DNA from: Bosea vaviloviae | GTDB lineage: Bacteria; Pseudomonadota; Alphaproteobacteria; Rhizobiales; Beijerinckiaceae | DNA: 64,000 bases | Direction: 5' to 3' | Assembly (NCBI RefSeq): GCF_001741865.1 | Contig: NZ_CP017147.1 | Location: forward strand, 372,001 to 436,000 | Shown: positions 17,421 to 25,870 of the stretch, one piece after another | How the letters are laid out: each line of letters begins with the position of its first letter | Numbering within the stretch: the first letter of the stretch is position 1 | The notes under the pieces: model-generated | Databases searched by the model: none | What the model was told of the DNA's origin: nothing | The model's input: only the letters and a program-made list of their open reading frames with translations | Translations under genes and position numbers: made by a program

Positions 17421-17740
17421 GTCACGGTCAGCCTTGCGGTTCGCGTGTAGGTCGCGCCGCCGTCCTCGCGCCATTCGAAGACGATGTCGCCGGTCGCGAC
17501 CGCCCGTGTCGTGAAAGAGACGAAGGGATTGGCGGCGACGCCCGTATGCATGTCGAACCGGAAGATCGGCTCGCCGGCATAGGTCGCGGTCAGGCGGTTC
17601 AGGATCTTGCGCGGCACGGTGCCGCCCCGGCCGTCGGACTGACCGCCGCGATCCATCGGATGGCGGGTCAGCACCTTGATCTCGACGATCTCGCCGGCAC
17701 GGACGTCCGTGGGCATGGTGATGCGGGCGTTGAAGCTCAT
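17417..17740 (-). CDS. soxZ: SoxZ, thiosulfate oxidation carrier-complex subunit
   Basis: A 107-residue protein matching SoxZ throughout: MSFNARITMPTDVRAGEIVE at the N-terminus, the HPMDRGGQSDGRGG region and FVSFTTRAVATGDI. It forms the SoxYZ heterodimer that carries the sulfur substrate. It has no signal of its own and is normally exported with the Tat substrate SoxY. The gene starts 10 bases after soxY and overlaps soxA by four bases. Confidence 0.94.
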   Translation of the reverse strand: MSFNARITMPTDVRAGEIVEIKVLTRHPMDRGGQSDGRGGTVPRKILNRLTATYAGEPIFRFDMHTGVAANPFVSFTTRAVATGDIVFEWREDGGATYTRTARLTVT

Positions 17741-17750
17741 CTTACTCTCC

Positions 17751-18245
17751 TCAACCGCCGTCGATGCAGGCGCTCAGCGTCACCACGATGTCGGCATCGG
17801 CCATGACGAAGCCGCCGCCGCTCAGCGCCGCGACAGCCGTGACCGTCTGCGACTGCGACAGCCGCAAGGTGGTCGCAACCTCGGCGCGGCCGGCGCGGGG
17901 GCCGAGATGGAACCGTGCCATGTCCGGAAACGGGTTCTTCTCGGCGATCAGGTGGATCCAGCGGACATGATCGGCATCCGTCATCGGGCTTTCGACCACG
18001 ATCCGGGTGTCGACCGAATTGCCGTTCTCGACCAGAGCAGGGACGTCGAGCGTGATGCGGCCGCGCTCCGGCAGCGCGCCCTCGGTGATGCGCGCGATCA
18101 GTTGCGCGCGCTCGGGCGAGATGTCGGTGGCCGCACGCGCTGGCAGAGCCGCAACCACCAAACCCGCCGCTGCGCCTGCGAGCAGGCTGCGCCGGTCGTG
18201 GCCGGCTTCAGAACGTCTTGAGCGAGGCGAGATAACTGACGACAT
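17751..18245 (-). CDS. soxY: SoxY, sulfur carrier protein, with an atypical C-terminal cysteine tail
   Basis: A 164-residue protein with a Tat signal (HDRRSLLAGAAAGLVVAALPARA) and a SoxY immunoglobulin-like fold. The family normally ends in GGCGG, whose cysteine holds the sulfur substrate. Here the end reads VTLSACIDGG: one cysteine is present, but four residues follow it and the flanking glycines are changed. ATG at 18245 has AGGAG upstream and overlaps soxX by 38 bases. Assignment is supported by soxX, soxZ and soxA on either side. Confidence 0.88.
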   Translation of the reverse strand: MSSVISPRSRRSEAGHDRRSLLAGAAAGLVVAALPARAATDISPERAQLIARITEGALPERGRITLDVPALVENGNSVDTRIVVESPMTDADHVRWIHLIAEKNPFPDMARFHLGPRAGRAEVATTLRLSQSQTVTAVAALSGGGFVMADADIVVTLSACIDGG

Positions 18246-18663
18246 CCTCGATCTCCTGGGCCGAGAGGGCCGGCTTGCCCCGGTATGGCGGGGCGACATC
18301 ATGCAGGTTTTCCGTCCGAAAATAGGGCGGCATCACGGTTTGCGGGTTGAGCACGGAGGCATCGACCAGCCGCAACCGGATCTGGCCTGCATCGAGGCGG
18401 GCTCCGACGCCGGCAAGCGGCGGGCCGATCGTGCCTTGGAAGGGCTCGGTGGCATCCGTGCCCTGGTGGCAGATCAGGCAGTTGCCGCGTTCGCGGTCGC
18501 GCACCAGCGCCGCGCCGCGCGCCGGGTTGCCGGCAAGCCCGCCGAGGGGACGCGGAATGGCGTCGCCTACAACCGTGTAGGTTTCGAGCGCCGAGGCGCC
18601 GCCGGATGCCAGAACGGCACCGACGAACGCCCGACGCAACATCACTCCGGCCGTCGCTCTCAC
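18208..18663 (-). CDS. soxX: SoxX, monohaem c-type cytochrome
   Basis: A 151-residue exported cytochrome with haem motif CLICH and the axial methionine in NPQTVMPPYF, as in SoxX. It pairs with SoxA. The start at 18663 is GTG overlapping the stop of the upstream molybdenum hydroxylase gene (GTGA), with AGGAAG upstream; an internal ATG at 18642 is possible. The overlap ties sox expression to that enzyme. Confidence 0.92.
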   Translation of the reverse strand: MRATAGVMLRRAFVGAVLASGGASALETYTVVGDAIPRPLGGLAGNPARGAALVRDRERGNCLICHQGTDATEPFQGTIGPPLAGVGARLDAGQIRLRLVDASVLNPQTVMPPYFRTENLHDVAPPYRGKPALSAQEIEDVVSYLASLKTF

Positions 18664-20870
18664 GCCTTCCTGAGATCGGCGTTCTTGATCGGCAGGTTGC
18701 GGATGCGCTTGCCCGTCGCGGCGAAGATCGCGTTCAGCACGGCCGGCGCCGCGACCGCGATCGTCGGCTCGCCGACACCGCCCCAGAAGCCGCCCGACGG
18801 CACCAGGACCGTCTCGACTGCCGGCATCGCCTCCAGCCGCATCACCTCATAGGTGTCGAAATTCTCCTGCTCGACACGGCCGTCCTTGATGGTGATCTCG
18901 CCATAAAGCGAGGCCGAGAGGCCATAGACGAAGGAGCCCTCGACCTGGCGCGCGATCTGCGCCGGGTTGACCGCATGGCCGGGGTCGGTCGCAGCAACGA
19001 TACGGTGGATCTTGAGCTTGCCGTCAGCGCTGACCGAGACCTCGGCGACGGCCGCGACATAGGAGCCGAACCCCATGGTCTGGCAGATGCCGCGGAAAAC
19101 ACCCGCCGGCAGCGGCTTGCCCCATTCCGCCTTCTCGGCGGCGGCATTGAGCACGGCCAGATGCTTGGGATGGTTCTTCATCAGGGCGCGGCGGAACTCC
19201 AGCGGGTCCTTGCCCGCGGCATGGGCCAGTTCGTCCATGAAGGATTCGAGATAGATCGCGTTCTGGTTCAGGTTGACCCCGCGCCAGAAGCCGGGTGGCA
19301 CATGCGGGTTGCGCATGGCGTGGTCGATCAGCAGGTTGGGCACCGAATAGCCGATCGAGGCTTCCGGTCCCGGCGGGTTGAGACCCTGGAAGACCACCGG
19401 ATCGCGCCCGTTCTGGATGTTCTGCGGGAAGATGCCGGCGACAATCGATTGGCCGGAGATGCGCATGTGCAGCCCGGTCAGGTTGCCGTCCTTGTCGAGG
19501 GCACCGGTCAGCTTGCACTGCGTCAGCGGGTGGAAGCGGCCATGCAGCATGTCCTCCTCGCGCGACCAGATCAGCTTGACCGGCGTGCCAGGGATCTGCT
19601 TGGCAATCGCGACGACCTGGCGGACCCAGTCATGCACCGCGCCACGCCGGCCGAAGCCGCCGCCAAGGTCGATCTTGTAAGCCTCGCATTTGGCGATCGG
19701 CAGGCCCGACGCTTCGGCCGCGGCGGCAAGTGCCGCCTCGCCATTCTGCGTCGGCGTCCAGACCTCGCATTTCTCCGGCGTGTAGAGCGCCGTCGCGTTC
19801 ATCGTTTCCATGCAGGCATGGTTCTGGAACGGATAGGAATAGACCGCCTCGATGGTGCGGGCGGCGTTGGCGATCGCCGCCTTGACGTCACCGTTCTGGT
19901 TGCCGACGACGGCGTTGGGCGCGTCGAGCCCTTCCTTGAGCCAGGCCGCCAGGCTTTCGCTGGACACCTTGGCATGCTCGCCTTCGTCCCAGACGATCGG
20001 CAGCGCATCGAGCGCCGTCTTGGCCTGCCACCAGGTGTCGGCGACGACGGTAACGGCGCTGTCTCCGACCGGCAGCACATGCTTGACGCCCGGCATGGCC
20101 TTGATCGCGGCGGCGTCGAAGCTCTTCACCTTGCCACCGAAGACCGGACAATCCTTGATCGCGGCATTGAGCAGGCCGGGCATGGTCAGATCCATGCCGT
20201 AGATCTTCTTGCCGTTGGTCTTGTCGACCGTGTCGAGGCGCGGCAGCGGCTTGCCGGCAATGATCCAGTCCTTCGGGTCCTTCAGCGGGACATCCTTGGG
20301 CGCCTCGATCTTGGCGGCGGCGGCGGCGACCTGGCCGTAGCGCAGCGAGCGGCCCGAGGCCTTGTGCGTGATCACGCTCTTCTCGGCCGCGCATTCGGCG
20401 GCAGGCACCTTCCATTCGTTCGCCGCCGCCTGGATCAGCATCATCCGCGCCGCCGCACCGCCCTTGCGGACATACTCATGCGATTCGCGGATGCCGCGAC
20501 TGCCGCCGGTCGAGAAATTGCCCCAGACTCGGTTGCGCGCCACGCTCTGGCCCGGCGTCGGATATTCGGTCGTGACCTTGGTCCAGTCGCAGTTCAGCTC
20601 CTCGGCGACGAGCTGGGCGAGGCCGGTCAGCGTACCCTGCCCCATCTCGGAGCGGGCGATGCGGATCACCACCTTGTCGTCGGGATGGACCACGACCCAG
20701 GCGTTGATCTCAGGGACAGCGCCTTGCGCCTGCGCTTCGCTCCCGAACGGGATCGTGAAGCCGAAGCTGAAGGCGCCGGCCGCAGCGGCCGAGCCTGCGA
20801 GCAGGCCGCGACGGGACAGGCTGGTCTTCGACGAAGGGGTCTTGGAAGAAGCGGTCGAGGCGGATGTCAT
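18660..20870 (-). CDS. Molybdopterin-binding subunit of a xanthine dehydrogenase-family hydroxylase (isoquinoline 1-oxidoreductase beta type)
   Basis: A 736-residue exported molybdenum enzyme subunit. A Tat signal (LSRRGLLAGSAAAAGAFSFG) precedes domains with SEMGQGTLTGLAQLVAEEL, GGGFGRRG and the C-terminal GGFWGGVGEP, which place it in the IorB/aldehyde dehydrogenase large-subunit group. ATG at 20870 has GGAGG upstream. The small Fe-S subunit gene lies 97 bases upstream and soxX overlaps the stop. Such enzymes often pass electrons to c-type cytochromes. The substrate cannot be told from sequence. Confidence 0.88.
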   Translation of the reverse strand: MTSASTASSKTPSSKTSLSRRGLLAGSAAAAGAFSFGFTIPFGSEAQAQGAVPEINAWVVVHPDDKVVIRIARSEMGQGTLTGLAQLVAEELNCDWTKVTTEYPTPGQSVARNRVWGNFSTGGSRGIRESHEYVRKGGAAARMMLIQAAANEWKVPAAECAAEKSVITHKASGRSLRYGQVAAAAAKIEAPKDVPLKDPKDWIIAGKPLPRLDTVDKTNGKKIYGMDLTMPGLLNAAIKDCPVFGGKVKSFDAAAIKAMPGVKHVLPVGDSAVTVVADTWWQAKTALDALPIVWDEGEHAKVSSESLAAWLKEGLDAPNAVVGNQNGDVKAAIANAARTIEAVYSYPFQNHACMETMNATALYTPEKCEVWTPTQNGEAALAAAAEASGLPIAKCEAYKIDLGGGFGRRGAVHDWVRQVVAIAKQIPGTPVKLIWSREEDMLHGRFHPLTQCKLTGALDKDGNLTGLHMRISGQSIVAGIFPQNIQNGRDPVVFQGLNPPGPEASIGYSVPNLLIDHAMRNPHVPPGFWRGVNLNQNAIYLESFMDELAHAAGKDPLEFRRALMKNHPKHLAVLNAAAEKAEWGKPLPAGVFRGICQTMGFGSYVAAVAEVSVSADGKLKIHRIVAATDPGHAVNPAQIARQVEGSFVYGLSASLYGEITIKDGRVEQENFDTYEVMRLEAMPAVETVLVPSGGFWGGVGEPTIAVAAPAVLNAIFAATGKRIRNLPIKNADLRKA

Positions 20871-20967
20871 GTCGTCCTCCGAATCTGCATGGACGCGAGG
20901 GATGCGGCGGTCCTCAAGGACCTGCCGCGTTCGACCCCGCGCTGGGGAATATGAAACAGGCGAAGGC

Positions 20968-21435
20968 TCAGCCGCGGCCGAGCGTACCGCCGGCGACGAC
21001 GTCGAGGATCGCGGTCTTGACCCGCGCATAGGTGCCGCAGCGGCAGATATTGGTGATCTCAGCAGCGATGTCGGCCTCGGTCGCCTTGGGGTTGGCCTGC
21101 AGCAGGGCTGCTGTCGCCATGATCATGCCGCTCTGGCAGAAGCCGCATTGCGGCACGTCGTGCTTGATCCAGGCCTGCTGGACCGGATGCGTGCCGTTGG
21201 GCGAAAGCCCCTCGATCGTGACGATCTTCTGGTCCGCCGTCACAGCCTCGAGCGGCAGCGAGCAGGAGCGCGTCGCGACGCCGTCAATATGGACGGTGCA
21301 GGCGCCGCATTGGGCGACGCCGCAGCCATATTTCGTGCCGGTCAGGCCGATCTGCTCGCGGATGACCCAGAGCAGCGGCGTATCGCCGGCCGCTTCGACA
21401 TCGAGCATCTTGCCGTTCACATTAAGCTTCGCCAC
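20968..21435 (-). CDS. [2Fe-2S] subunit of a xanthine dehydrogenase-family hydroxylase (IorA-like)
   Basis: A 155-residue iron-sulfur subunit. The first cluster cysteines are in [17 protein letters not shown] with a further one in RSC; the second cluster uses QCGFCQSGM and NICRCGTY. It is the usual partner of the molybdopterin subunit encoded next. The start is taken as GTG at 21435 (VAKLNVNG) with GGGAGG upstream; the frame is open to 21504. It is the first gene of the leftward operon that continues into sox. Confidence 0.9.
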   Translation of the reverse strand: MAKLNVNGKMLDVEAAGDTPLLWVIREQIGLTGTKYGCGVAQCGACTVHIDGVATRSCSLPLEAVTADQKIVTIEGLSPNGTHPVQQAWIKHDVPQCGFCQSGMIMATAALLQANPKATEADIAAEITNICRCGTYARVKTAILDVVAGGTLGRG

Positions 21436-21586
21436 CGCAAACCTCCCGGTTTCGATCAAGAAGGACGGCGAGAGGGCCAACGCGCCTCGCCGCAAGGCCG
21501 GCACGCCGCGCGGCGTGCCGGTCAGAATTGAATTGGAACTGATTGAAACTCAGATATGCGGATCAGCCAATGCCCGATGATCGGCT

Positions 21587-21603
21587 GATCACGCCGCGTG
21601 ATC
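21587..21603. promoter_or_regulatory. 17-bp dyad GATCACGCCGCGTGATC upstream of the iorA-sox operon
   Basis: Two 8-base arms that are exact reverse complements around a central C, about 150 bases before the first gene of the operon. It is a reasonable operator candidate for a sulfur- or substrate-responsive regulator. No regulator gene lies nearby, so the role is speculative. Confidence 0.35.
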
Positions 21604-21889
21604 GGCCGCCGGAGACGAGGGTTCCTGGGCCAGAACAGCCGATTTGGCCGCCCAGCCGCCGTGTTCGAGCGCAGCGGCCCCCGATCATGGCGAGATGAGA
21701 TGCAGGAGGGCTATCACGGCAACGTGATAAGGCCTTAGCCGGAGCGACCCTTTCGGCTGCTTTTCGATGGCCGACGCCTCGGCTTGCCGGGTCCTCTACA
21801 ACATTGCAGGCAATCTCTCACGCCACCTCGACCAAGGCACCTCAATAACGGCTTTGGTCTAACAGCCCTACAAGAGGGCCAAATCCAGA

Positions 21890-21932
21890 AATTACGTCCT
21901 GCCCAGACACGGAAGCGACAACGGACGTAATT
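21890..21932 (-). terminator. Inverted repeat downstream of the dpp-like operon
   Basis: AATTACGTCC and GGACGTAATT are perfect 10-base arms around a 23-base loop, some 185 bases after the end of the leftward permease gene at 22117. No T-run follows, so this is not a classical intrinsic terminator. It could be a processed 3' end or an operator. Confidence 0.25.
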
Positions 21933-22116
21933 GGCAAGAAAAATCATACGCTTGCGATAGGTTTAAATTCCGTGCCGCGCGGCGGTAATCGATACTCACA
22001 TTCCGTGAGAAATCTCGACCCCAGGCTCAAAGCTCGTAAGAGTGAACCCGCCAGGCTCGTGGAGGCACGGAGTTTGAGCCTGGACCGAGTGCGATTTATG
22101 TACGGCGCACAACTCC

Positions 22117-23001
22117 TTATCGAGAGCGCGGATCAAGCATGTCACGAAGGCCGTCGCCGATGAAGCTGAAGGCGAGCGCGAGCGAGAGGATCGCAAGGCC
22201 CGGCCCTGTGGCGATCCACCAGTTGTAGAAGTTCGTGGCGCCCTCGGCGATCATCTGGCCCCATTCCGGGGTCGGCGGGCGCGCGCCGAGGCCGATGAAG
22301 CTCAGCCCCGCGACGAGCAGTATGACCTGGCTGATATCGACCGTGGCGTTGACCAGGATCGGCGTCCAGCACAGCGGCAGCACGTGCCGGACGAGGATGC
22401 GCGGGGATGAGGCGCCCATCGCCACGGCCGCGTCGACATGCTCCAGCGAGCGGACCGAGAGCACCTGCGCCCGCATCAGCCGGGCATAGATCGGCCACCA
22501 GACGATGACCATCGCCAAGCCGGCATTGAACAGTCCCGGCCCGAGCGAGGCGGCGATCGCCATGGCCAGCAGCATGGGCGGGAAGGACAGCGTCACATCG
22601 GCGAGCCGCATCAGCGCGCCATCCAGAAGCCCGCCGAAATAGCCCGCCAGCGCGCCCAGGAAGCACCCGATCGCGACCGCCGTGACCAGGACACCGACCG
22701 CGATCGGCAGGGAGAAGCGCACGCCGTAGAGCGTGCGCACCAGCACGTCGCGCCCCAGCGCGTCGGTGCCGAGCCAGTGGGCGGCGCTCGGCGGCTGCAG
22801 GCGGCGGCCGGCCAGGGCGACCGGATCGTAGGGCGCCCACAGGTCGATGGTCGCGCCGACGACGACCCAGCCGAGGATCGTCGCGAGCGCAATCAGGATC
22901 GGCCAGCGCGCGGGGCGCGCGCGCGGATCGAGCAGCGCGGCGAGCCGGCGCAGGCGGCCGGGGCGCGCAACCGCCGCCGCTTCGGGAAGGGCTGCGCTCA
23001 T
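22117..23001 (-). CDS. Dipeptide/oligopeptide-type ABC permease (DppC-like)
   Basis: A 294-residue membrane protein with the DppC/OppC layout: N-terminal cytoplasmic stretch, a first helix at LIALATILGWVVVGA, the motif HWLGTDALGRDVLVRTLYG and the coupling loop VDAAVAMGASSPRILVRHVLP. ATG at 23001 overlaps the upstream permease stop by four bases (ATGA). It is the last gene of a three-gene operon. No DppD/DppF ATPase genes lie in the operon, so ATPases must come from elsewhere. Confidence 0.9.
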   Translation of the reverse strand: MSAALPEAAAVARPGRLRRLAALLDPRARPARWPILIALATILGWVVVGATIDLWAPYDPVALAGRRLQPPSAAHWLGTDALGRDVLVRTLYGVRFSLPIAVGVLVTAVAIGCFLGALAGYFGGLLDGALMRLADVTLSFPPMLLAMAIAASLGPGLFNAGLAMVIVWWPIYARLMRAQVLSVRSLEHVDAAVAMGASSPRILVRHVLPLCWTPILVNATVDISQVILLVAGLSFIGLGARPPTPEWGQMIAEGATNFYNWWIATGPGLAILSLALAFSFIGDGLRDMLDPRSR

Positions 23002-24014
23002 CTGCGGTCCCTCAGGCGCGGATCGACGAAGGCATAGGCGATGTCGGTCACGAGGTTGGTCAGCAGGAAGGCGGCGCCACCGATGATCGTCACGCCGATG
23101 ATGGCGGGATAATCGAGCTGGCGCGCGGCCTCGACCGCGTAGGAGCCGATACCGGGCCATGAGAAGATCGTCTCGGTCAGGACGGCCCCGGTGATCAGAT
23201 AGGCGAAGGTGAAGCCCAGGATCGTCAAGGTCGGCATCAGCGCGTTGCGCAACGCGTGCGTCAGCAGGACACGGCCCTCGCCCGCCCCCTTGGCGCGCGC
23301 GACCAGAATGTAATCCTGCGACAGCACCTCGATCATGCTTGCGCGCACCAGACGGGCGACGATGCCCACCACCGTCCAGCCCAGTATCAGGGCCGGCAGC
23401 ACGAGATGGGACAGCGCCTCGCGCAATATGCGCCCTTCGCCGGCGAGCGCCGCGTCGATCGTGAAGAAGCCGGTCACGAAGGGCGGTGGCAGGGAGCGCG
23501 TGTCGAGCCGGCCGGGCCCTGGCGACCAGCCCAGCGTGGCGAAGAAGATGAAGAGCGCGATCAGCCCGAGCCAGAACATCGGCACCGACGAGCCGACGAG
23601 CGCAAAAATGCGGATAGCCGTGTCGCCCGGCCCGTCGCGGAATTTCGCCGCCAGGATGCCGAGGATGACGCCGACGCTGCCGCCGAGCAGGACCGAGGCG
23701 ACGACGAGTTCCAGCGTCGCCGGCAGCCGCTGGGCCAGATCGCTCGCCACGGGCTGGCGCGTGCGGAACGAGGTGCCCATGTCGCCATGCAGCAGGTTGC
23801 GGACATAGACGACGTAGCGCTCGGCCAGCGGCCGATCGAGGCCCCAGCGCTCCTTGGCGGCGGCGACCACGACAGGATTGTTCATCTGCCGCTCGCCGAT
23901 CAGGGCGACCAGCGGGTCGCCCTTGGTGAACTGCGAGAGGAAAAAGGCGACGGTGACGATGCCGAGCAGAAGAAACGGCATCATCGCCAGTCGTTGCAGC
24001 GCGACCTTGAGCAT
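22998..24014 (-). CDS. Dipeptide/oligopeptide-type ABC permease (DppB-like)
   Basis: A 338-residue permease with the DppB/OppB N-terminus (LQRLAMMPFLLLGIVTVAFFL), the GLDRPLAERYVVYVRNLLHGDMG region, and the coupling loop IEVLSQDYILVARAKGAGEG. It lies between the binding-protein gene (21-base gap) and the DppC-like gene (four-base overlap). Confidence 0.91.
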   Translation of the reverse strand: MLKVALQRLAMMPFLLLGIVTVAFFLSQFTKGDPLVALIGERQMNNPVVVAAAKERWGLDRPLAERYVVYVRNLLHGDMGTSFRTRQPVASDLAQRLPATLELVVASVLLGGSVGVILGILAAKFRDGPGDTAIRIFALVGSSVPMFWLGLIALFIFFATLGWSPGPGRLDTRSLPPPFVTGFFTIDAALAGEGRILREALSHLVLPALILGWTVVGIVARLVRASMIEVLSQDYILVARAKGAGEGRVLLTHALRNALMPTLTILGFTFAYLITGAVLTETIFSWPGIGSYAVEAARQLDYPAIIGVTIIGGAAFLLTNLVTDIAYAFVDPRLRDRR

Positions 24015-24035
24015 CGGCTCTGCCGGTCAGGCGCG

Positions 24036-25658
24036 CTATTGCCGCCCGACCTGACTGAGCGCGAGATTGCAGCAGGCGCTGTAGCGCACGCCGGTCACGC
24101 CCTTGCGCGAGGCCAGGATCAGATCCGGGCTGACGACGGGAATGATGACCTTGTCGCCGATCATCTCAAGCGCGATCTCGCGATAGATGCGGTCGGCCTC
24201 AGTCGGCGTGGCGGCCAGCGCCTGCTTGAGGAGCTCGCCTTCCTTTTCGTTGACGACACCCTGCACCTTGTCGGCATGGGAGCGCTTGACCCAGGAACTC
24301 GAGCTCATCATCGAGAAGAACTGGACATATTGCACCGTGCCGAAATAGTCGGGTGCATAATAGGACGCGGTGATCGGGATACCGTCCTTGGCGACGCGCT
24401 CGCGCCAGACCGCGAAGGTCACCGGCTCGAGCTCGAGCTTGATGCCGACGCGGCCGAGATCCTGCTGCAGCTTCTGCATCATCAGCGAGAGATCGACGCC
24501 GTAGGAATTGACCGCCGGATAGGCCGATTTCATCGTGAAGCCGTTGGGCTGCCCGGCCTCGGCCAGCTTGGCGCGCGCCAAAGCGAGATCCTGCTTGGGC
24601 ATCGGCAGGTCGGTCGTACCGGGGAAGCCGTTGGGGATCGCAACCGGCTGCGGCCGGCCCTTGCCGCCCACCGTGAAGTCGATCAGCCCCTGATAGTCGA
24701 TCGCCGCCGCGATCGCCTCGCGGACAGGCCTGGTCAGCGGAACCGTGTTGGCCTTGGAGCCAACGCCCAGCGCCAGATAGATGAAATTATAGCTCGGCAC
24801 CGTATCGAGCACGAGGTTCTGATCCTTGGCCGAGGCGGCCGTATCGGGATCGATCTGCATCGCCACATCGGCGCCGCCCGTCTGCAGCATCTGCAGCTGC
24901 GCCACTGCGTCGGGCACCTGCTTGATGATGACCTCGGCGACCTTCGGCGCCGCGCCCCAGAACTTGTCGTTCGAGACCAGGCGCAGCTGGTCGCCATTGC
25001 GATAGAGCGCGAGCTTGTAGGGGCCGCTGCCGGCCGAATTGGCGAAGAACCAGTTGTCGGCCTGGTCGGCCGTGCTGGCATTCTCGCCGCCCGCCGCGCC
25101 GTTGGCCTCCGCGACCTTGCGGTTGATGATGCCGGCATAGGACGAAGCCAGCATGTTTAGGAACTCGGAATTGGACTGCGCCGTGCGCAGCACGACGGTC
25201 TTCTCGTCGGGCGTCTCGACGGCCGTCAGGGCCTCCATCAGGAATGACGCATCCGACTTCATGTTCTTCAGCCGCGTCAGCGACCAGGCGACATCGGCCG
25301 AGGTGACGGGCGCACCATCGGAGAAGACAGCGCCCGGCGCCAGCTTGAAGACGAAGCGCGTCTGGTCGGGGCTGACCTCCCAGGAGGTGGCAAGGTTGGG
25401 CGCAAGCGTCCTGTTGTCGGCGGCCAGCGTGACCAGCGTCTGGTAGACCGCCGAGAGGTAGATCTGACAGGTGTCGCAGAACGATCGCGCCGGATCGAGC
25501 GAGGTGATGTCCATGTTCCGCGCCACGACGAGCGGGCGCGTATCGGCCGCCCGCGTCGGCGCTGCCAGTCCCGCCAGCGATACGGCAATGCCGAGCACCA
25601 AGGCCGCCTTCATCTGTCCTGCCCGCAAGTGTCCTGCCCGTATGTGTCCTGCCCGCAT
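24036..25658 (-). CDS. Peptide-type ABC transporter substrate-binding protein (SBP family 5)
   Basis: A 540-residue periplasmic binding protein. The signal peptide (KAALVLGIAVSLAGLAAPTRAAD) precedes a family 5 domain with DITSLDPARS and FKLAPGAVFSDGAPVTSADVAWSL. Its N-terminus is extended by RAGHIRAGHLRAGQ, encoded by three 15-bp tandem copies. ATG at 25658 or the internal ATG at 25613 could start translation; the second removes the repeat. It is the first gene of the operon with the DppB/DppC-like permeases and shares a promoter region with the aminotransferase gene. The ligand is unknown. Confidence 0.88.
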   Translation of the reverse strand: MRAGHIRAGHLRAGQMKAALVLGIAVSLAGLAAPTRAADTRPLVVARNMDITSLDPARSFCDTCQIYLSAVYQTLVTLAADNRTLAPNLATSWEVSPDQTRFVFKLAPGAVFSDGAPVTSADVAWSLTRLKNMKSDASFLMEALTAVETPDEKTVVLRTAQSNSEFLNMLASSYAGIINRKVAEANGAAGGENASTADQADNWFFANSAGSGPYKLALYRNGDQLRLVSNDKFWGAAPKVAEVIIKQVPDAVAQLQMLQTGGADVAMQIDPDTAASAKDQNLVLDTVPSYNFIYLALGVGSKANTVPLTRPVREAIAAAIDYQGLIDFTVGGKGRPQPVAIPNGFPGTTDLPMPKQDLALARAKLAEAGQPNGFTMKSAYPAVNSYGVDLSLMMQKLQQDLGRVGIKLELEPVTFAVWRERVAKDGIPITASYYAPDYFGTVQYVQFFSMMSSSSWVKRSHADKVQGVVNEKEGELLKQALAATPTEADRIYREIALEMIGDKVIIPVVSPDLILASRKGVTGVRYSACCNLALSQVGRQ

Positions 25659-25659
25659 G
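25615..25659. repeat. Three tandem 15-bp repeats at the 5' end of a binding-protein gene
   Basis: Units 25615-25629, 25630-25644 and 25645-25659 share TGTCCTGCCCG and end in CAAG, TATG and CATG. They encode the repeating residues RAGH(I/L/Q) before the signal peptide. Copy number could vary by slippage. Confidence 0.85.
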
Positions 25660-25870
25660 ATGTGATCCCCTCTCCTTATTGATTGCTCAAGCTTCGGTTG
25701 ATTGCTCAGGCTCCGGCGCTGTGCGCAGGGGCCCGTGCTCGGCATGTCGTTTGCCACGCCGCTGTTCTGGCGTGCTGCAGTCGTGCCGGCCTCGGGAGCG
25801 TGGCCTTTTTCGCCATCATTGCGGAGACCGTCCCCTCCTGCGCAAAACCCGCTTGCCAAGCCAAGAGTAC

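Larger units (their letters stand above)
21436..22116. other. Long intergenic region with two dyad elements
   Basis: About 680 bases between the start of the leftward iorA-like gene and the end of the leftward dpp operon. It contains the dyad GATCACGCCGCGTGATC (21587-21603) upstream of iorA and a 10-bp inverted repeat, AATTACGTCC...GGACGTAATT (21890-21932). Short open frames here have no recognisable product. No tRNA was seen. Confidence 0.5.

Noticed and set aside
18606..20954. 782-codon plus-strand frame opposite the molybdenum hydroxylase gene
   Set aside because: High GC makes antisense frames long. The product is an Arg/Asp-rich shadow, while the minus strand has clear motifs and a Tat signal.
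21940..21990. T-arm-like sequence GGTTTAAATTCC suggesting a tRNA
   Set aside because: No acceptor stem or anticodon arm can be formed around it.
22117..24014. Nickel transport role for the DppB/DppC-like permeases
   Set aside because: The binding protein lacks NikA-like features that I can see, and the gene context is organic catabolism.
23256..25160. 634-codon plus-strand frame opposite the Dpp-type permease and binding-protein genes
   Set aside because: Shadow of the minus-strand genes; no recognisable domain and biased composition.
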